DNA of 64,000 bases from Brenneria izadpanahii (GTDB lineage: Bacteria > Pseudomonadota > Gammaproteobacteria > Enterobacterales > Enterobacteriaceae): contig NZ_CP050854.1 of assembly GCF_017569925.1 (NCBI RefSeq), forward strand, positions 248,001-312,000. The letters are read 5' to 3'. The translations under genes were made by a program, and so were the position numbers. Of this stretch, positions 13,605 through 24,093 are shown one piece after another. Positions within the stretch are counted from its first letter, which is position 1. The number at the start of each line of letters is the position of its first letter. The notes under the pieces are model-generated. The model was not told the DNA's origin and ran no database searches. It saw only the letters and a program-made list of their open reading frames with translations.

Positions 13605-13637
13605 AAAACCCCCGCACCGAAAGGTCGGGGGTTTTTT
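13605..13637 (+). terminator. ilv attenuator terminator
   Basis: The inverted repeat AACCCCCGCACC / GGTCGGGGGTT around GAAA is followed by TTTTTT. It stands between ilvL and ilvG, where the attenuator of the ilvGMEDA operon is placed in E. coli. Confidence 0.92.
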
Positions 13638-13725
13638 GTTGGGCGTAAATACATAACGTAAGGGAACAGATGATGGTTAGTAGTGCAATATTCTGTTATT
13701 CCCGCAAGAAGTTGGGGAAATAACG

Positions 13726-15372
13726 ATGACAGGGGCTCAATGGGTGGTACAAGCGCTGCGGGCGCAGGGAGTGGAAACCGTTTTTGGTTATCCTGGAGGC
13801 GCGATTATGCCGGTCTATGATGCACTGTATGACGGCGGCGTAGAGCATCTATTGTGTCGTCACGAGCAAGGCGCGGCAATGGCGGCGATCGGCTATGCCC
13901 GCGCAACCGGTAAAACCGGCGTATGCATTGCGACTTCCGGCCCCGGAGCGACAAACCTGATCACCGGATTGGCCGACGCATTGCTGGATTCGGTTCCCAT
14001 TGTGGCTATTACCGGTCAGGTCGGCTCAGGGTTTATCGGTACGGATGCCTTTCAGGAAATCGACGTGTTAGGTCTTTCTCTGGCCTGCACCAAGCACAGT
14101 TTTCTGGTTGAGTCGTTGGAATCGCTGCCAGAGGTGATGGCCGAAGCGTTCGCGATCGCCGGCAGCGGTCGGCCGGGGCCGGTTCTGGTTGATATTCCCA
14201 AAGACATTCAGTTGGCCGAGGGCGATTTCACGCCGAATTTTGCGCCTGTCGATACCCACTTCGATTTTCCCGGACACGCGATGGAACAGGCCAGAAAAAT
14301 GCTGGCACAAGCGCAGAAGCCGGTATTGTATATCGGCGGCGGGGTTGGTATGGCGCGGGCGGTTCCGGCGCTGCGTGAGTTTATTTCCACGACCGACATG
14401 CCATCCGTTGTGACGTTGAAAGGACTGGGGAGCGTGGATGCCAATCATCCCTATTATCTAGGTATGATTGGAATGCACGGTACGAAAGCCGCAAATCTGA
14501 TGGTGCAGCAATGCGACCTGCTGATTGCCGTAGGCGCCCGTTTTGACGACAGGGTGACCGGTAAGCTGAATACGTTTGCGCCGCATGCCGGCGTTATCCA
14601 TATGGATATCGACCCCGCCGAGATGAGTAAGCTGCGTCAGGCTAATGTTGAGCTGCAGGGCGATCTGAACGCGTTGTTGCCTGCGTTGCAACAACCGCTG
14701 AACATCGACCAATGGCGGCGGCAGGCGGTGATGATGAAAGCCGAGTATCCATGGCGTTATGATCATCCCGGCCAGGCAATTTATGCGCCTGCCTTACTGA
14801 AGGCCATCTCCGATCGCAAAACGGCGAATACGGTGGTGACGACGGATGTCGGCCAGCACCAAATGTGGACGGCTCAGCATATGACGTTCACCCGCCCTGA
14901 GAACTTCATCACTTCCAGTGGTCTGGGCACTATGGGATTCGGCGTACCCGCCGCCGTAGGAGCCCAGGTAGCCCGGCCTGACGATATGGTGATCTGTATT
15001 TCGGGTGACGGCTCTTTTATGATGAACATTCAAGAGTTGGGCACCATCAAGCGAAAACGGTTGCCGCTGAAGATTGTTCTGCTGGATAACCAACGATTAG
15101 GCATGGTTCGACAGTGGCAACAGCTGTTTTTTGATGAACGTTATAGTGAAACCAACCTTTCTGATAATCCCGATTTCCTCACGCTGGCAAGCGCCTTTGA
15201 TATCCCAGGCCAGCGTATCAGCCGTAAAGACCAGATCGATGACGCGCTAGATGCCCTGTTTAACAGCGACGGGCCATACCTGCTGCATGTTTCCATTGAT
15301 GAATACGAGAATGTCTGGCCGTTGGTGCCGCCCGGCGCCGGAAATGAAACGATGTTAGATAAAACAGAATAA
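13726..15372 (+). CDS. ilvG: Acetolactate synthase isozyme II, large subunit
   Basis: ThDP-dependent enzyme that makes 2-acetolactate from pyruvate, or 2-aceto-2-hydroxybutyrate from pyruvate and 2-oxobutyrate, the first common step of Val/Leu/Ile synthesis. The 548 residues form one uninterrupted frame, unlike the frameshifted ilvG of E. coli K-12. The N-terminal ThDP pyrimidine domain carries the catalytic glutamate ([10 protein letters not shown]). The central FAD-binding domain follows, and the C-terminal ThDP pyrophosphate domain has [15 protein letters not shown] with [12 protein letters not shown]. It is the first structural gene after the attenuator, 18 bases before ilvM. Confidence 0.97.
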   Translation: MTGAQWVVQALRAQGVETVFGYPGGAIMPVYDALYDGGVEHLLCRHEQGAAMAAIGYARATGKTGVCIATSGPGATNLITGLADALLDSVPIVAITGQVGSGFIGTDAFQEIDVLGLSLACTKHSFLVESLESLPEVMAEAFAIAGSGRPGPVLVDIPKDIQLAEGDFTPNFAPVDTHFDFPGHAMEQARKMLAQAQKPVLYIGGGVGMARAVPALREFISTTDMPSVVTLKGLGSVDANHPYYLGMIGMHGTKAANLMVQQCDLLIAVGARFDDRVTGKLNTFAPHAGVIHMDIDPAEMSKLRQANVELQGDLNALLPALQQPLNIDQWRRQAVMMKAEYPWRYDHPGQAIYAPALLKAISDRKTANTVVTTDVGQHQMWTAQHMTFTRPENFITSSGLGTMGFGVPAAVGAQVARPDDMVICISGDGSFMMNIQELGTIKRKRLPLKIVLLDNQRLGMVRQWQQLFFDERYSETNLSDNPDFLTLASAFDIPGQRISRKDQIDDALDALFNSDGPYLLHVSIDEYENVWPLVPPGAGNETMLDKTE

Positions 15373-15389
15373 TAGCTGGAGAAAATAGA

Positions 15390-15653
15390 ATGACACACCA
15401 TCAGCTTTCGATTCAGGCCCGCTTTCGCCCAGAGATTCTGGAACGTGTATTGCGCATCGCCCGCCACCGTGGTTTCCGTGTCTGCGCCATGAACATGGCG
15501 CAGAGCGCCAATACCAACGATCACATCAATATTGAACTGACCGTTGCCAGTCATCGTCCGATAGATTTATTGTCGGCGCAGTTGAGTAAACTGCTGGATA
15601 TTGCTTATGTTGAAATTCAGCCAATGACAACATCTCAGCAGTTCAGCGCCTAA
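15390..15653 (+). CDS. ilvM: Acetolactate synthase isozyme II, small regulatory subunit
   Basis: An 87-residue single ACT-domain subunit, the same length as E. coli IlvM. It stabilises and activates the IlvG catalytic subunit. Isozyme II is the valine-insensitive acetolactate synthase, consistent with the very short ACT-only form. It lies between ilvG and ilvE with gaps of 17 and 24 bases and an appropriate GGAG site before the ATG. Confidence 0.95.
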   Translation: MTHHQLSIQARFRPEILERVLRIARHRGFRVCAMNMAQSANTNDHINIELTVASHRPIDLLSAQLSKLLDIAYVEIQPMTTSQQFSA

Positions 15654-15677
15654 CATACAGAGTAAGGAAAATAAAGA

Positions 15678-16604
15678 ATGACCAAGAAAGCTGACTACAT
15701 TTGGTTTAACGGGGAGATGGTTCCGTGGGCGGACGCCAAAGTTCACGTTATGTCACACGCCTTGCATTACGGCACTTCCGTCTTTGAAGGCATTCGTTGT
15801 TATAACACGAATAACGGGCCGGCGGTGTTCCGCCACCGTGAACATATGCAGCGCCTGCATGACTCGGCGAAGATTTACCGTATGCCGTTGCAGCAGAGCG
15901 TTGATGAGCTGATGGAAGCCTGCCGCGAGACGATCCGTAAAAACAATCTGACCGGCGCCTATATCCGTCCGCTGGTATTCGTCGGCGATGTCGGCATGGG
16001 CGTTAACCCGCCGGACGGCTACAAACCGGATGTGATCATCGCGGCGTTCCCATGGGGCGCTTATTTGGGCGAAGACGCGTTGGATCAGGGGATTGACGCC
16101 ATGGTGTCGTCGTGGCACCGCGCCGCCGCGAATACCATTCCTACCGCCGCTAAAGCGGGCGGGAACTATCTGTCCTCTCTGCTGGTCGGCAGTGAAGCCC
16201 GCCGTCATGGCTATCAGGAAGGGATTGCGCTGGATGTGCATGGCTACGTGTCCGAAGGCGCGGGCGAAAACCTGTTTGAAGTGAAAGACGGCATTCTTTT
16301 CACGCCGCCGTTTACCTCTTCCGCGCTACCGGGTATTACGCGCGATGCCATCATCAAGCTGGCGAAAACATTAGGTCTTGAGATCCGTGAACAGGTGTTG
16401 TCGCGTGAATCGCTGTATCTGGCCGACGAAGTCTTTATGTCCGGCACCGCGGCTGAAATCACGCCGGTTCGCAGCGTCGACGGCATTCAGGTCGGTATCG
16501 GCAAATGCGGCCCGGTAACCAAAAAACTGCAACAGGCGTTTTTCGGCCTGTTTACCGGCGAAACAGAAGATAAATGGGGCTGGCTGGATCCGGTTAACCG
16601 TTAA
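15678..16604 (+). CDS. ilvE: Branched-chain amino acid aminotransferase
   Basis: Fold-type IV PLP aminotransferase that carries out the last step of Val, Leu and Ile synthesis with glutamate as amino donor. At 308 residues it matches the family. The PLP lysine is K159 in PTAAKAGGNY, the EGAGENLFEV phosphate/substrate loop follows, and the SGTAAEITPV motif near the C-terminus completes the cofactor site. Third gene of the operon. Confidence 0.97.
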   Translation: MTKKADYIWFNGEMVPWADAKVHVMSHALHYGTSVFEGIRCYNTNNGPAVFRHREHMQRLHDSAKIYRMPLQQSVDELMEACRETIRKNNLTGAYIRPLVFVGDVGMGVNPPDGYKPDVIIAAFPWGAYLGEDALDQGIDAMVSSWHRAAANTIPTAAKAGGNYLSSLLVGSEARRHGYQEGIALDVHGYVSEGAGENLFEVKDGILFTPPFTSSALPGITRDAIIKLAKTLGLEIREQVLSRESLYLADEVFMSGTAAEITPVRSVDGIQVGIGKCGPVTKKLQQAFFGLFTGETEDKWGWLDPVNR

Positions 16605-16630
16605 TCGGCCCATTATGACAGACAGATTCT

Positions 16631-16656
16631 GGTGATGGCGCGCTTTGTCATCACCC
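16631..16656 (+). other. Intra-operonic inverted repeat between ilvE and ilvD
   Basis: The 80 bp ilvE-ilvD gap contains GGTGATG and TCATCACC as an inverted pair around GCGCGCTTTG. It has no T tract, so it is more likely an mRNA-stability or processing hairpin than a terminator. Confidence 0.45.
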
Positions 16657-16684
16657 ATTAAGTTAATACTGGAGTAACAAGAGT

Positions 16685-18535
16685 ATGCCTAAGTACCGTT
16701 CAGCCACGACCACGCACGGCCGTAATATGGCCGGCGCCCGAGCCTTGTGGCGAGCCACCGGAATGACCGACAACGATTTTGGCAAGCCGATTATCGCGGT
16801 GGTTAACTCATTCACCCAGTTCGTACCGGGTCATGTGCATTTGCGCGATATGGGCAAACTGGTTGCCGAGCAAATCGAAGCCTCCGGCGGCGTGGCGAAA
16901 GAGTTCAATACTATTGCGGTTGATGACGGTATCGCTATGGGGCATGGCGGCATGCTCTATTCTCTGCCTTCACGTGAACTGATTGCCGATTCGGTTGAAT
17001 ACATGGTGAATGCGCACTGCGCCGATGCCATGGTGTGCATTTCCAACTGCGACAAAATCACCCCGGGAATGATGATGGCCGCGCTGCGGCTGAATATTCC
17101 GGTGATTTTCGTATCCGGCGGTCCGATGGAAGCGGGCAAAACCAAGCTTTCCGATCAACTGATCAAGCTGGATCTGGTCGATGCCATGATCCAGGGGGCG
17201 AACCCGAAAGTCAGCGATGCCGATAGCGAACAGATTGAACGTTCCGCCTGCCCGACCTGCGGCTCCTGTTCCGGTATGTTTACCGCCAACTCCATGAACT
17301 GCCTGACCGAGGCGCTGGGCCTGTCGCTGCCGGGCAACGGTTCCCTGCTGGCGACCCACGCCGATCGTAAAAATCTGTTTCTGGAAGCCGGTACGCGCAT
17401 CGTCGAATTGACCAAACGCTACTACGAACAAGATGATGAAAGCGTGTTGCCGCGCAGCATTGCCACCAAGGCGGCGTTTGAGAATGCCATGACGCTGGAT
17501 ATCGCCATGGGCGGTTCGACGAATACCGTTCTGCATCTGCTGGCTTCGGCGCAGGAAGGGGAGGTCGATTTCGCCATGGAAGATATCGATCGTCTGTCGC
17601 GTAAAGTTCCCCACCTGTGCAAAGTGGCGCCGAGCACGCAGAAATATCATATGGAAGACGTGCACCGCGCCGGCGGGGTGATCGGCATTCTGGGCGAACT
17701 GGATCGCGCCGGCCTGCTGCATCGCGACGTGCGCAACGTGCTGGGCAAGAGCCTGCCGGAAACCATCGAAGCATATGATGTGATGGTGACGAAAGACGAC
17801 GGCGTGAAACGCATGTACTCCGCCGGTCCTGCCGGTATCCGCACCACGCAGGCGTTCTCGCAGAGCTGCCGTTGGGATTCGCTGGATGTCGACCGTAAGG
17901 ATGGCTGTATTCGCTCCCGCGAGTTTGCCTATAGTCAGGACGGCGGTTTGGCCGTGCTGTACGGCAATCTGGCGGAAGACGGCTGTATCGTGAAAACGGC
18001 GGGTGTGGACAAAGGCAGCCTGGTTTTCCGCGGTCCGGCGAAAGTTTATGAAAGCCAGGATGACGCGGTCGAAGCGATTCTGGGCGGCAAGGTCGTGGCC
18101 GGCGACGTGGTGGTCATTCGCTACGAAGGGCCGAAAGGCGGTCCGGGCATGCAGGAAATGTTGTATCCCACCAGCTTCCTGAAGTCGATGGGATTGGGCA
18201 AGGCCTGTGCGTTGATCACCGACGGTCGGTTCTCCGGCGGGACATCCGGTTTGTCCATCGGCCATGCTTCTCCCGAAGCCGCCAGCGGCGGACTCATCGG
18301 GCTGGTGGAAGACGGGGATATGATTGCTATTGATATTCCTGGCCGCAGCATCGCATTGGACGTGCCGGAAAATGAACTGGCAAGCCGTCGTGAAGCCGAA
18401 CTGGCGCGGGGCGATGCGGCCTGGACGCCGCGTAATCGCGATCGTCAGGTCTCTTTTGCGCTGCGCGCTTATGCCAGCCTGGCAACCAGCGCCGATAAAG
18501 GCGCCGTCCGTGACAAGAGTAAGCTGGGAGGCTAA
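16685..18535 (+). CDS. ilvD: Dihydroxy-acid dehydratase
   Basis: Iron-sulfur dehydratase that converts 2,3-dihydroxy-isovalerate or -methylvalerate to the 2-oxo acid. The 616-residue sequence shows the cluster cysteines in [14 protein letters not shown] and [15 protein letters not shown], and the catalytic-site region [19 protein letters not shown] near the C-terminus. It ends two bases before the ilvA ATG. Codon use is strongly biased, as expected of a well-expressed core gene. Confidence 0.98.
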   Translation: MPKYRSATTTHGRNMAGARALWRATGMTDNDFGKPIIAVVNSFTQFVPGHVHLRDMGKLVAEQIEASGGVAKEFNTIAVDDGIAMGHGGMLYSLPSRELIADSVEYMVNAHCADAMVCISNCDKITPGMMMAALRLNIPVIFVSGGPMEAGKTKLSDQLIKLDLVDAMIQGANPKVSDADSEQIERSACPTCGSCSGMFTANSMNCLTEALGLSLPGNGSLLATHADRKNLFLEAGTRIVELTKRYYEQDDESVLPRSIATKAAFENAMTLDIAMGGSTNTVLHLLASAQEGEVDFAMEDIDRLSRKVPHLCKVAPSTQKYHMEDVHRAGGVIGILGELDRAGLLHRDVRNVLGKSLPETIEAYDVMVTKDDGVKRMYSAGPAGIRTTQAFSQSCRWDSLDVDRKDGCIRSREFAYSQDGGLAVLYGNLAEDGCIVKTAGVDKGSLVFRGPAKVYESQDDAVEAILGGKVVAGDVVVIRYEGPKGGPGMQEMLYPTSFLKSMGLGKACALITDGRFSGGTSGLSIGHASPEAASGGLIGLVEDGDMIAIDIPGRSIALDVPENELASRREAELARGDAAWTPRNRDRQVSFALRAYASLATSADKGAVRDKSKLGG

Positions 18536-18537
18536 CC

Positions 18538-20082
18538 ATGGCTGTGTCGCAACCACTTCCCTCCGCTCCCTGCGGGGCGGAGTATCTGCGGGCGATCCTG
18601 CGTTCGCCGGTTTATGAAGTCACGCAGGTTACGCCGCTGGAGAAAATGGACAAACTTTCTTCACGGCTGGGTAATGTCATTTTGGTGAAGCGCGAGGATC
18701 GGCATGCGGTGCACAGCTTTAAGCTGCGCGGCGCGTACGCGATGATGGCCGGGCTGAGCGACGAACAGAAATCCCACGGCGTGATAACCGCTTCCGCCGG
18801 CAACCACGCGCAAGGCGTGGCGCTTTCCGCCAGTAAACTGGGCATTAACTCACTGATCGTCATGCCGGTGGCAACGGCCGATATCAAAGTCGACGCGGTG
18901 CGCGGCTTTGGCGGCGAGGTGCTGCTGCATGGCGCGAACTTCGACGAGGCGAAAGCCAAAGCCATTGAACTGTCGCAGCAGCAGAAAATGACGTTTTTAC
19001 CGCCGTTCGATCACCCGGCGGTTATCGCCGGTCAGGGTACGCTGGCGATGGAACTGCTACAGCAGGATGCGCATCTGGACCGGGTATTTGTGCCGGTCGG
19101 CGGCGGCGGGCTGGCGGCAGGGGTCGCCGTGCTGATCAAACAGCTGATGCCGCAGATTAAAGTTATCGGGGTAGAGGCGGAAGACTCCGCCTGCCTGCGC
19201 GCCGCGCTGGATGCCGGTCATCCGGTCGATCTGGCGCGTGTGGGGCTGTTTGCCGAAGGCGTGGCGGTTAAGCGCGTCGGCGACGAAACGTTCCGCCTGT
19301 GCCGGGAATATCTGGACGACGTGATCACCGTCGACAGCGATGCCATCTGTGCGGCGGTCAAAGACCTGTTTGAAGATGTGCGCGCGATTGCCGAGCCTTC
19401 CGGCGCGCTGGCGCTGGCGGGAATGAAGAAATACATCCAGCAGCATCAGATTCAGGGCGAACGCCTGGCGCATGTGCTGTCCGGCGCCAACGTCAATTTC
19501 CACGGTCTGCGCTATGTTTCCGAGCGTTGTGAACTTGGCGAACAGCGGGAAGCGCTGCTGGCGGTGACGATCCCGGAGAAAAAAGGCAGTTTTCTTAAGT
19601 TTTGCCAACTGCTGGGCGGCCGCTCCGTTACCGAATTCAACTATCGCTATGCGAACGAGAAAGACGCCTGCATCTTTGCCGGTGTGCGTCTGACGCGCGG
19701 TCATGCCGAACGCGACGAGATCATCGCCGAGCTGTCTGCGGGCGGCTATGAGGTCGTGGACTTGTCCGATGACGAAATGGCCAAGCTGCATGTGCGTTAT
19801 ATGGTGGGGGGACGGCCTTCGAAACCGCTGCAGGAAAGGCTGTATAGCTTTGAATTTCCTGAATCGCCGGGCGCGCTGCTGAAATTCCTGAATACGCTGG
19901 GTACGCATTGGAATATTTCACTATTCCACTACCGCAGCCACGGTACGGATTTTGGCCGGGTGCTGGCGGCGTTCGAACTGGAAGCGGGCGATCCGGAGTT
20001 TGAGAAACATCTGCACGATCTGGGTTATGAATGCCACGACGAAACCAATAACCCGTCATTTCGTTTCTTTCTGGCAGGGTAG
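18538..20082 (+). CDS. ilvA: Biosynthetic threonine deaminase
   Basis: PLP-dependent threonine ammonia-lyase giving 2-oxobutyrate, the committed isoleucine step, allosterically inhibited by isoleucine. The 514-residue protein has the catalytic fold-type II domain with PLP lysine K62 (HSFKLRGA) and the glycine loop VPVGGGGLAAGVA. Two C-terminal ACT-like regulatory domains follow (about 335-405 and 428-500). This two-domain tail marks the biosynthetic rather than the catabolic enzyme. Last gene of the ilvGMEDA transcript. Confidence 0.97.
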   Translation: MAVSQPLPSAPCGAEYLRAILRSPVYEVTQVTPLEKMDKLSSRLGNVILVKREDRHAVHSFKLRGAYAMMAGLSDEQKSHGVITASAGNHAQGVALSASKLGINSLIVMPVATADIKVDAVRGFGGEVLLHGANFDEAKAKAIELSQQQKMTFLPPFDHPAVIAGQGTLAMELLQQDAHLDRVFVPVGGGGLAAGVAVLIKQLMPQIKVIGVEAEDSACLRAALDAGHPVDLARVGLFAEGVAVKRVGDETFRLCREYLDDVITVDSDAICAAVKDLFEDVRAIAEPSGALALAGMKKYIQQHQIQGERLAHVLSGANVNFHGLRYVSERCELGEQREALLAVTIPEKKGSFLKFCQLLGGRSVTEFNYRYANEKDACIFAGVRLTRGHAERDEIIAELSAGGYEVVDLSDDEMAKLHVRYMVGGRPSKPLQERLYSFEFPESPGALLKFLNTLGTHWNISLFHYRSHGTDFGRVLAAFELEAGDPEFEKHLHDLGYECHDETNNPSFRFFLAG

Positions 20083-20098
20083 TGTTTGATGCGTTGCC

Positions 20099-20145
20099 GA
20101 ATAGCGTTCCCGGTGGTGTTTCACCGGCGGGGGCGCTATCTTTAA
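20099..20145 (+). terminator. Terminator after ilvA
   Basis: A long imperfect stem, ATAGCG...CCCGGTG paired with CACCGG...CGCTAT around GTGTTT, is followed by CTTTAAT. It marks the end of the ilv operon before the unrelated DUF2461 gene. Confidence 0.7.
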
Positions 20146-20180
20146 TGTCATTCTATGCGCAACACTGATGATGTAAAACG

Positions 20181-20927
20181 ATGGCAACGCATTTCAAGGG
20201 CTTTTCCCAGCAGGGATTGACGTTTCTCCAGCAGGTACGTCAGCAGAATGATAAGGCATGGTTTGACGAACACCGCCAGGTTTATGAAGAGCAACTGCTA
20301 TCGCCATTTCGCGCGCTGGTGGATGCGCTTAGTCTGACCATGTTGCCGATCGACGATCGGTTTGAAACCCGCCCGGCTATCGGCAAAACGCTCTCCCGTA
20401 TTCACCGCGATACCCGTTTTTCCCACGATAAATCACGCTATCGCAGTCAGATGTGGCTGACATTCAAACGTACGCGTAAAGACTGGACGGATGCGCCATC
20501 CTATTTTTTTGAGATCGCTCCGGATTTTTGGCGTTATGGTTTGGGCTATTACTGCGCAACGCGTAACACGATGGAACTGTTCCGCCAAACGGTGCGCGGC
20601 AACCCGCAGCAATTCCTTGCAGTCGCCAACTGCTTAAAGGATAGGTTCGCACTGGAAGGGGAAAGTTACAAACGCCCGCTGATTAAAGAGCTGCCGGCGG
20701 AGTTGGCCAACTGGTATAACCGTAAATCATTCGCCGCTATTCATACCAGCCAGGATATGGAGCCGCTTTTCTCCGCTGATTTGGTTACGACGCTGGCGCG
20801 GGGATTTACCCAGCTTGAGCCGCTTTATCACTACCTGATGAATATCGAAACCATGAAAAAAGCCGCACAGGAAACGGAGGCGTCAGGCGCGCGCGTCTTC
20901 TCCGCGGACAAATGGTTTGAACGGTAG
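20181..20927 (+). CDS. DUF2461 (TIGR02453) family protein of unknown function
   Basis: A 248-residue soluble protein. It begins with FSQQGLTFLQQVRQQNDKAWFDEHR and has RIHRDTRFSHDKSRYRSQM in the middle, the two conserved blocks of the DUF2461 family. No catalytic function is established for the family and none is suggested by the sequence. It is inserted between ilvA and ilvY, which are neighbours in E. coli, and is convergent with the thermonuclease gene that follows. Confidence 0.85.
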   Translation: MATHFKGFSQQGLTFLQQVRQQNDKAWFDEHRQVYEEQLLSPFRALVDALSLTMLPIDDRFETRPAIGKTLSRIHRDTRFSHDKSRYRSQMWLTFKRTRKDWTDAPSYFFEIAPDFWRYGLGYYCATRNTMELFRQTVRGNPQQFLAVANCLKDRFALEGESYKRPLIKELPAELANWYNRKSFAAIHTSQDMEPLFSADLVTTLARGFTQLEPLYHYLMNIETMKKAAQETEASGARVFSADKWFER

Positions 20928-21001
20928 ACGGGGAGCCATGCCGGTCGTTTACCCGGCGAACACGCCATCTCAACCGCAAGAGACGGGAGCGCGGCATAAC
21001 G

Positions 21002-21460
21002 TCAGTGCGTTTGGCGGTACGCCCAGGGAGACTGGGGATAGGGATGACGCCACAGGCCCAGCCGCTGCCGGCGAGCCGCGTTTTCATGGCGCATTAATGC
21101 ATAGTCGTTCCGGTGGTATTTGTATACCCATGCCTGGCCGTTGCGCAGCAGGCTTACGTTGATATTGCGGTTCCGGTAATAGACCGTGCCCAGGTAGCGA
21201 TCGTACCGATCTTTGTCATCATACTGTACCGTCACCCATCTCCCGCCGACTTGCCTGTCCAGCGCCCGGCGGGACTCTTTACCGTAGGGCTGGTGATATT
21301 CCGGCGCATCGACGCCCAGCATGCGGATACGGTAGTTGACGCCGTTCCGGCGCACCACGATAGTGTCGCCATCAACGACTTTCACCACCTTGCCGCCGAT
21401 GGTAGCCGCCAGCGCGGGGACGGAGAGCAGCAGCATCGCCGCCAATAAATACGATTTCAT
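21002..21460 (-). CDS. Secreted thermonuclease (SNase-like) family protein
   Basis: A 152-residue protein with a typical signal peptide (MKSYLLAAMLLLSVPALA, cleaved before ATIGG) and an OB-fold nuclease domain. Residues corresponding to staphylococcal nuclease R35, D40 and E43 are visible in IRMLGVDAPE. An R87 equivalent is visible in DRYDRYLG, and VKVVDGDTIVV is the first conserved strand. It is therefore likely an active periplasmic or secreted Ca2+-dependent phosphodiesterase. The gene stands alone between DUF2461 (convergent) and ilvY, outside the E. coli gene order, so it is probably a lineage-specific insertion. Confidence 0.88.
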   Translation of the reverse strand: MKSYLLAAMLLLSVPALAATIGGKVVKVVDGDTIVVRRNGVNYRIRMLGVDAPEYHQPYGKESRRALDRQVGGRWVTVQYDDKDRYDRYLGTVYYRNRNINVSLLRNGQAWVYKYHRNDYALMRHENAARRQRLGLWRHPYPQSPWAYRQTH

Positions 21461-21531
21461 CCATACTTCCCTGTAAAACGAGCCGCCGGCGTGTGCGGCC
21501 GGAGCGATCTAGACGTGGCGTAAGGAAAATA

Positions 21532-22422
21532 TCACGATTTATCCTGCAACGTTTCCCAGAATGCCGCGATAAGCGGTTCGCTGAGGCGTTTTTTCTGCAC
21601 GCAGACGCCCAGTTCAAAGGGCTCCATGCCCTGTTCGGCAAACACGGAAACGCGGTTGCGTACCGGCTCCGGGCTGTTTTCCAGCACTACGTCCGGGATA
21701 AGCGCGATGCCGCAGCCCAGCGCCACCATCGACACCATCGCCTCATGGCCCGATACGGTGGCGTAGATTTGCGGGTTGGTGAGATGCTGGCGGCGAAACC
21801 ACAGGTCGATACGCTTACGCACCGGGCCGTGTTCCGGCAGGACGAAAGGGATCTGCGTCCAGTCCGGATTAGGCTGTCTGACCTGCGTCTGAACCGGGCA
21901 AGGCAAGGCCGGGACAATCAGCACCAGCGGAATTTGGCCTATCGGCATGAAATCGACGCTGGCGGGCAGCGTTTCCGGGTGCCCGGCGATACCCAGATCG
22001 GCGTCGTTGGACTGTACCTTATCGACGGCATCGGCGGCATCGCCGGTCGTCAGTTTGATTTCCACCAGCGGGTGCTCGGCGCGGAAACGATCCAGAATCG
22101 GCGGCAGGTGGCTGTAAGCGGCAGTGACGGAACAGAAAATCCGCAGTTCGCCGCTTAACGACGGTCCGCGCTGGCCAATGGCATGTCTTAGTTGTTGATA
22201 TTGCAGCAGCGTTTTTTGGGCGAACTGTTTTAGATGTTCCCCCGTATCGGTGAGCTGCACGGTACGGTTGTCCCGCAGGAATAGCGCTTGGCCGATTTCG
22301 TCCTCCAGCCGTTGAATTTGGCGCGATAGCGTGGAGGGGCTGATGTGCATCGCTTTGGCCGTGCGTCCGAAATGGCGGCCTTCCGCCAAATGCAGAAATA
22401 ATTTGAGATCACGTAAATCCAT
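21532..22422 (-). CDS. ilvY: LysR-family activator IlvY
   Basis: A 296-residue LysR-type regulator. The N-terminal HTH is LKLFLHLAEGRHFGRTAKAM followed by HISPSTLSRQIQRLE, and the C-terminal inducer-binding domain starts near residue 90. In E. coli IlvY activates ilvC when acetolactate or acetohydroxybutyrate accumulates and represses its own gene. The divergent position, 166 bp from ilvC, is the conserved arrangement and supports the assignment. Confidence 0.96.
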   Translation of the reverse strand: MDLRDLKLFLHLAEGRHFGRTAKAMHISPSTLSRQIQRLEDEIGQALFLRDNRTVQLTDTGEHLKQFAQKTLLQYQQLRHAIGQRGPSLSGELRIFCSVTAAYSHLPPILDRFRAEHPLVEIKLTTGDAADAVDKVQSNDADLGIAGHPETLPASVDFMPIGQIPLVLIVPALPCPVQTQVRQPNPDWTQIPFVLPEHGPVRKRIDLWFRRQHLTNPQIYATVSGHEAMVSMVALGCGIALIPDVVLENSPEPVRNRVSVFAEQGMEPFELGVCVQKKRLSEPLIAAFWETLQDKS

Positions 22423-22445
22423 GCGATGCGGGCCTCATTTTTACC

Positions 22446-22460
22446 TTGCAGATCTTGCAA
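22446..22460. promoter_or_regulatory. Candidate IlvY operator
   Basis: The inverted repeat TTGCAGATCTTGCAA fits the LysR-type T-N11-A box. It lies in the ilvY-ilvC intergenic region, close to ilvY, the expected place of the tandem IlvY operators. A second related half-site (AAGCAACGCA) lies about 25 bp further towards ilvC. Confidence 0.55.
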
Positions 22461-22588
22461 CATGACGTTGTTAATATATCAATTTAAGCAACGCATTTCC
22501 TGTCATATCATAGCGTCATTATGGTTTCCCATCAGTGGGAAGCCTTCCTCTGAATAACAGACAAACAAAACAGCATACGGAGTAGCAC

Positions 22589-24067
22589 ATGGCTAACTAT
22601 TTCAACACATTGAACCTGCGTCAGCAGCTGGCGCAATTAGGTCAGTGTCGTTTTATGGGTCGCGACGAATTCGCCGATGAAGCGAGCTACCTGAAAGGTA
22701 AAAAAGTGGTGATCGTCGGCTGTGGCGCGCAGGGCCTGAACCAGGGACTGAACATGCGTGATTCCGGTCTGGATATCGCTTATGCGCTGCGTCAGGAAGC
22801 GATTAGCGAAAAACGCGCGTCATGGCGTAAAGCAACCGAAAATGGTTTTACTGTCGGCACCTATGAGGAGCTGATCCCGCAGGCGGATTTGGTGGTTAAC
22901 CTAACGCCGGACAAACAGCACTCCGCCGTTGTCAAAGCCGTTCAGCCGCTGATGAAACAGGGCGCCGCGCTGGGCTACTCCCACGGTTTCAACATCGTTG
23001 AAGTGGGCGAACAAATCCGTAAAGACATCACCGTTGTTATGGTGGCGCCGAAATGTCCGGGCACGGAAGTGCGTGAAGAATACAAACGTGGATTCGGCGT
23101 GCCGACGCTGATCGCGGTTCACCCGGAAAACGATCCGAAAGGCGAAGGCATGGCGATTGCCAAAGCCTGGGCCGCGGCGACCGGCGGCCATCGCGCCGGC
23201 GTTCTGCAATCCTCTTTCGTCGCCGAAGTGAAGTCCGACCTGATGGGCGAACAGACCATCCTGTGCGGTATGCTGCAGGCCGGTTCCCTGCTGTGCTTTG
23301 ACAAACTGGTCGCTGACGGCGCCGATGCCGCCTATGCGGAAAAACTGGTTCAGTTCGGTTGGGAAACCGTTACCGAAGCGCTGAAGCAGGGCGGCATCAC
23401 CCTGATGATGGACCGTCTGTCCAATCCGGCGAAACTGCGCGCCTATGCGCTGTCTGAACAGCTGAAATCCATTATGGCGCCGCTGTTCCAGAAACACATG
23501 GATGACATTATTTCCGGCGAGTTCTCCAGCGGTATGATGGCCGACTGGGCGAACGACGATGTCAAATTGCTGACCTGGCGTGAAGAAACCGGCAAAACCG
23601 CTTTTGAAAATGCGCCGCAGTTTGACGGTAAGATCGATGAACAAGAATACTTTGATAACGGCGTACTGATGATCGCTATGGTGAAAGCCGGGGTTGAACT
23701 GGCGTTCGAAACCATGGTTAGTTCCGGCATCATCGAAGAATCCGCGTACTATGAATCTCTGCATGAGCTGCCGCTGATTGCGAACACCATCGCGCGTAAG
23801 CGTCTGTATGAAATGAACGTGGTTATCTCCGACACCGCTGAATACGGCAACTATCTGTTTGCCAACGCGGCGGTGCCGTTGCTGAAAGAGAAATTCATGT
23901 CTTCGCTGCAGCCGGGCGATTTAGGCAAAGCGGTTGCGGTAACCGCGGTGGATAACACGCTGCTGCGTGATATCAATGAAGCCATCCGCAACCATCCGAT
24001 CGAAGCCGTCGGCCGCAAACTGCGCGGCTACATGACGGATATGAAGCGTATCGCCGTCGCGGGTTAA
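22589..24067 (+). CDS. ilvC: Ketol-acid reductoisomerase (class II)
   Basis: NADPH- and Mg2+-dependent enzyme that isomerises and reduces acetolactate or acetohydroxybutyrate to the dihydroxy acids used by IlvD. At 492 residues it is the long class II form with a duplicated C-terminal knotted domain. The Rossmann loop reads [20 protein letters not shown], and the acidic metal ligands occur in the [11 protein letters not shown] and later EYFDNG segments. A CGGAG ribosome site precedes the ATG. It is transcribed alone and ends at a clear terminator. Confidence 0.98.
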   Translation: MANYFNTLNLRQQLAQLGQCRFMGRDEFADEASYLKGKKVVIVGCGAQGLNQGLNMRDSGLDIAYALRQEAISEKRASWRKATENGFTVGTYEELIPQADLVVNLTPDKQHSAVVKAVQPLMKQGAALGYSHGFNIVEVGEQIRKDITVVMVAPKCPGTEVREEYKRGFGVPTLIAVHPENDPKGEGMAIAKAWAAATGGHRAGVLQSSFVAEVKSDLMGEQTILCGMLQAGSLLCFDKLVADGADAAYAEKLVQFGWETVTEALKQGGITLMMDRLSNPAKLRAYALSEQLKSIMAPLFQKHMDDIISGEFSSGMMADWANDDVKLLTWREETGKTAFENAPQFDGKIDEQEYFDNGVLMIAMVKAGVELAFETMVSSGIIEESAYYESLHELPLIANTIARKRLYEMNVVISDTAEYGNYLFANAAVPLLKEKFMSSLQPGDLGKAVAVTAVDNTLLRDINEAIRNHPIEAVGRKLRGYMTDMKRIAVAG

Positions 24068-24093
24068 TCCGCCCGTCAGGCAATAGCGAAAGA

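Noticed and set aside
16970..18556. 528-codon open frame antisense to ilvD
   Set aside because: Low-complexity His/Arg/Gly-rich translation typical of the mirror of a GC-rich, highly biased gene; ilvD is clearly the real gene.
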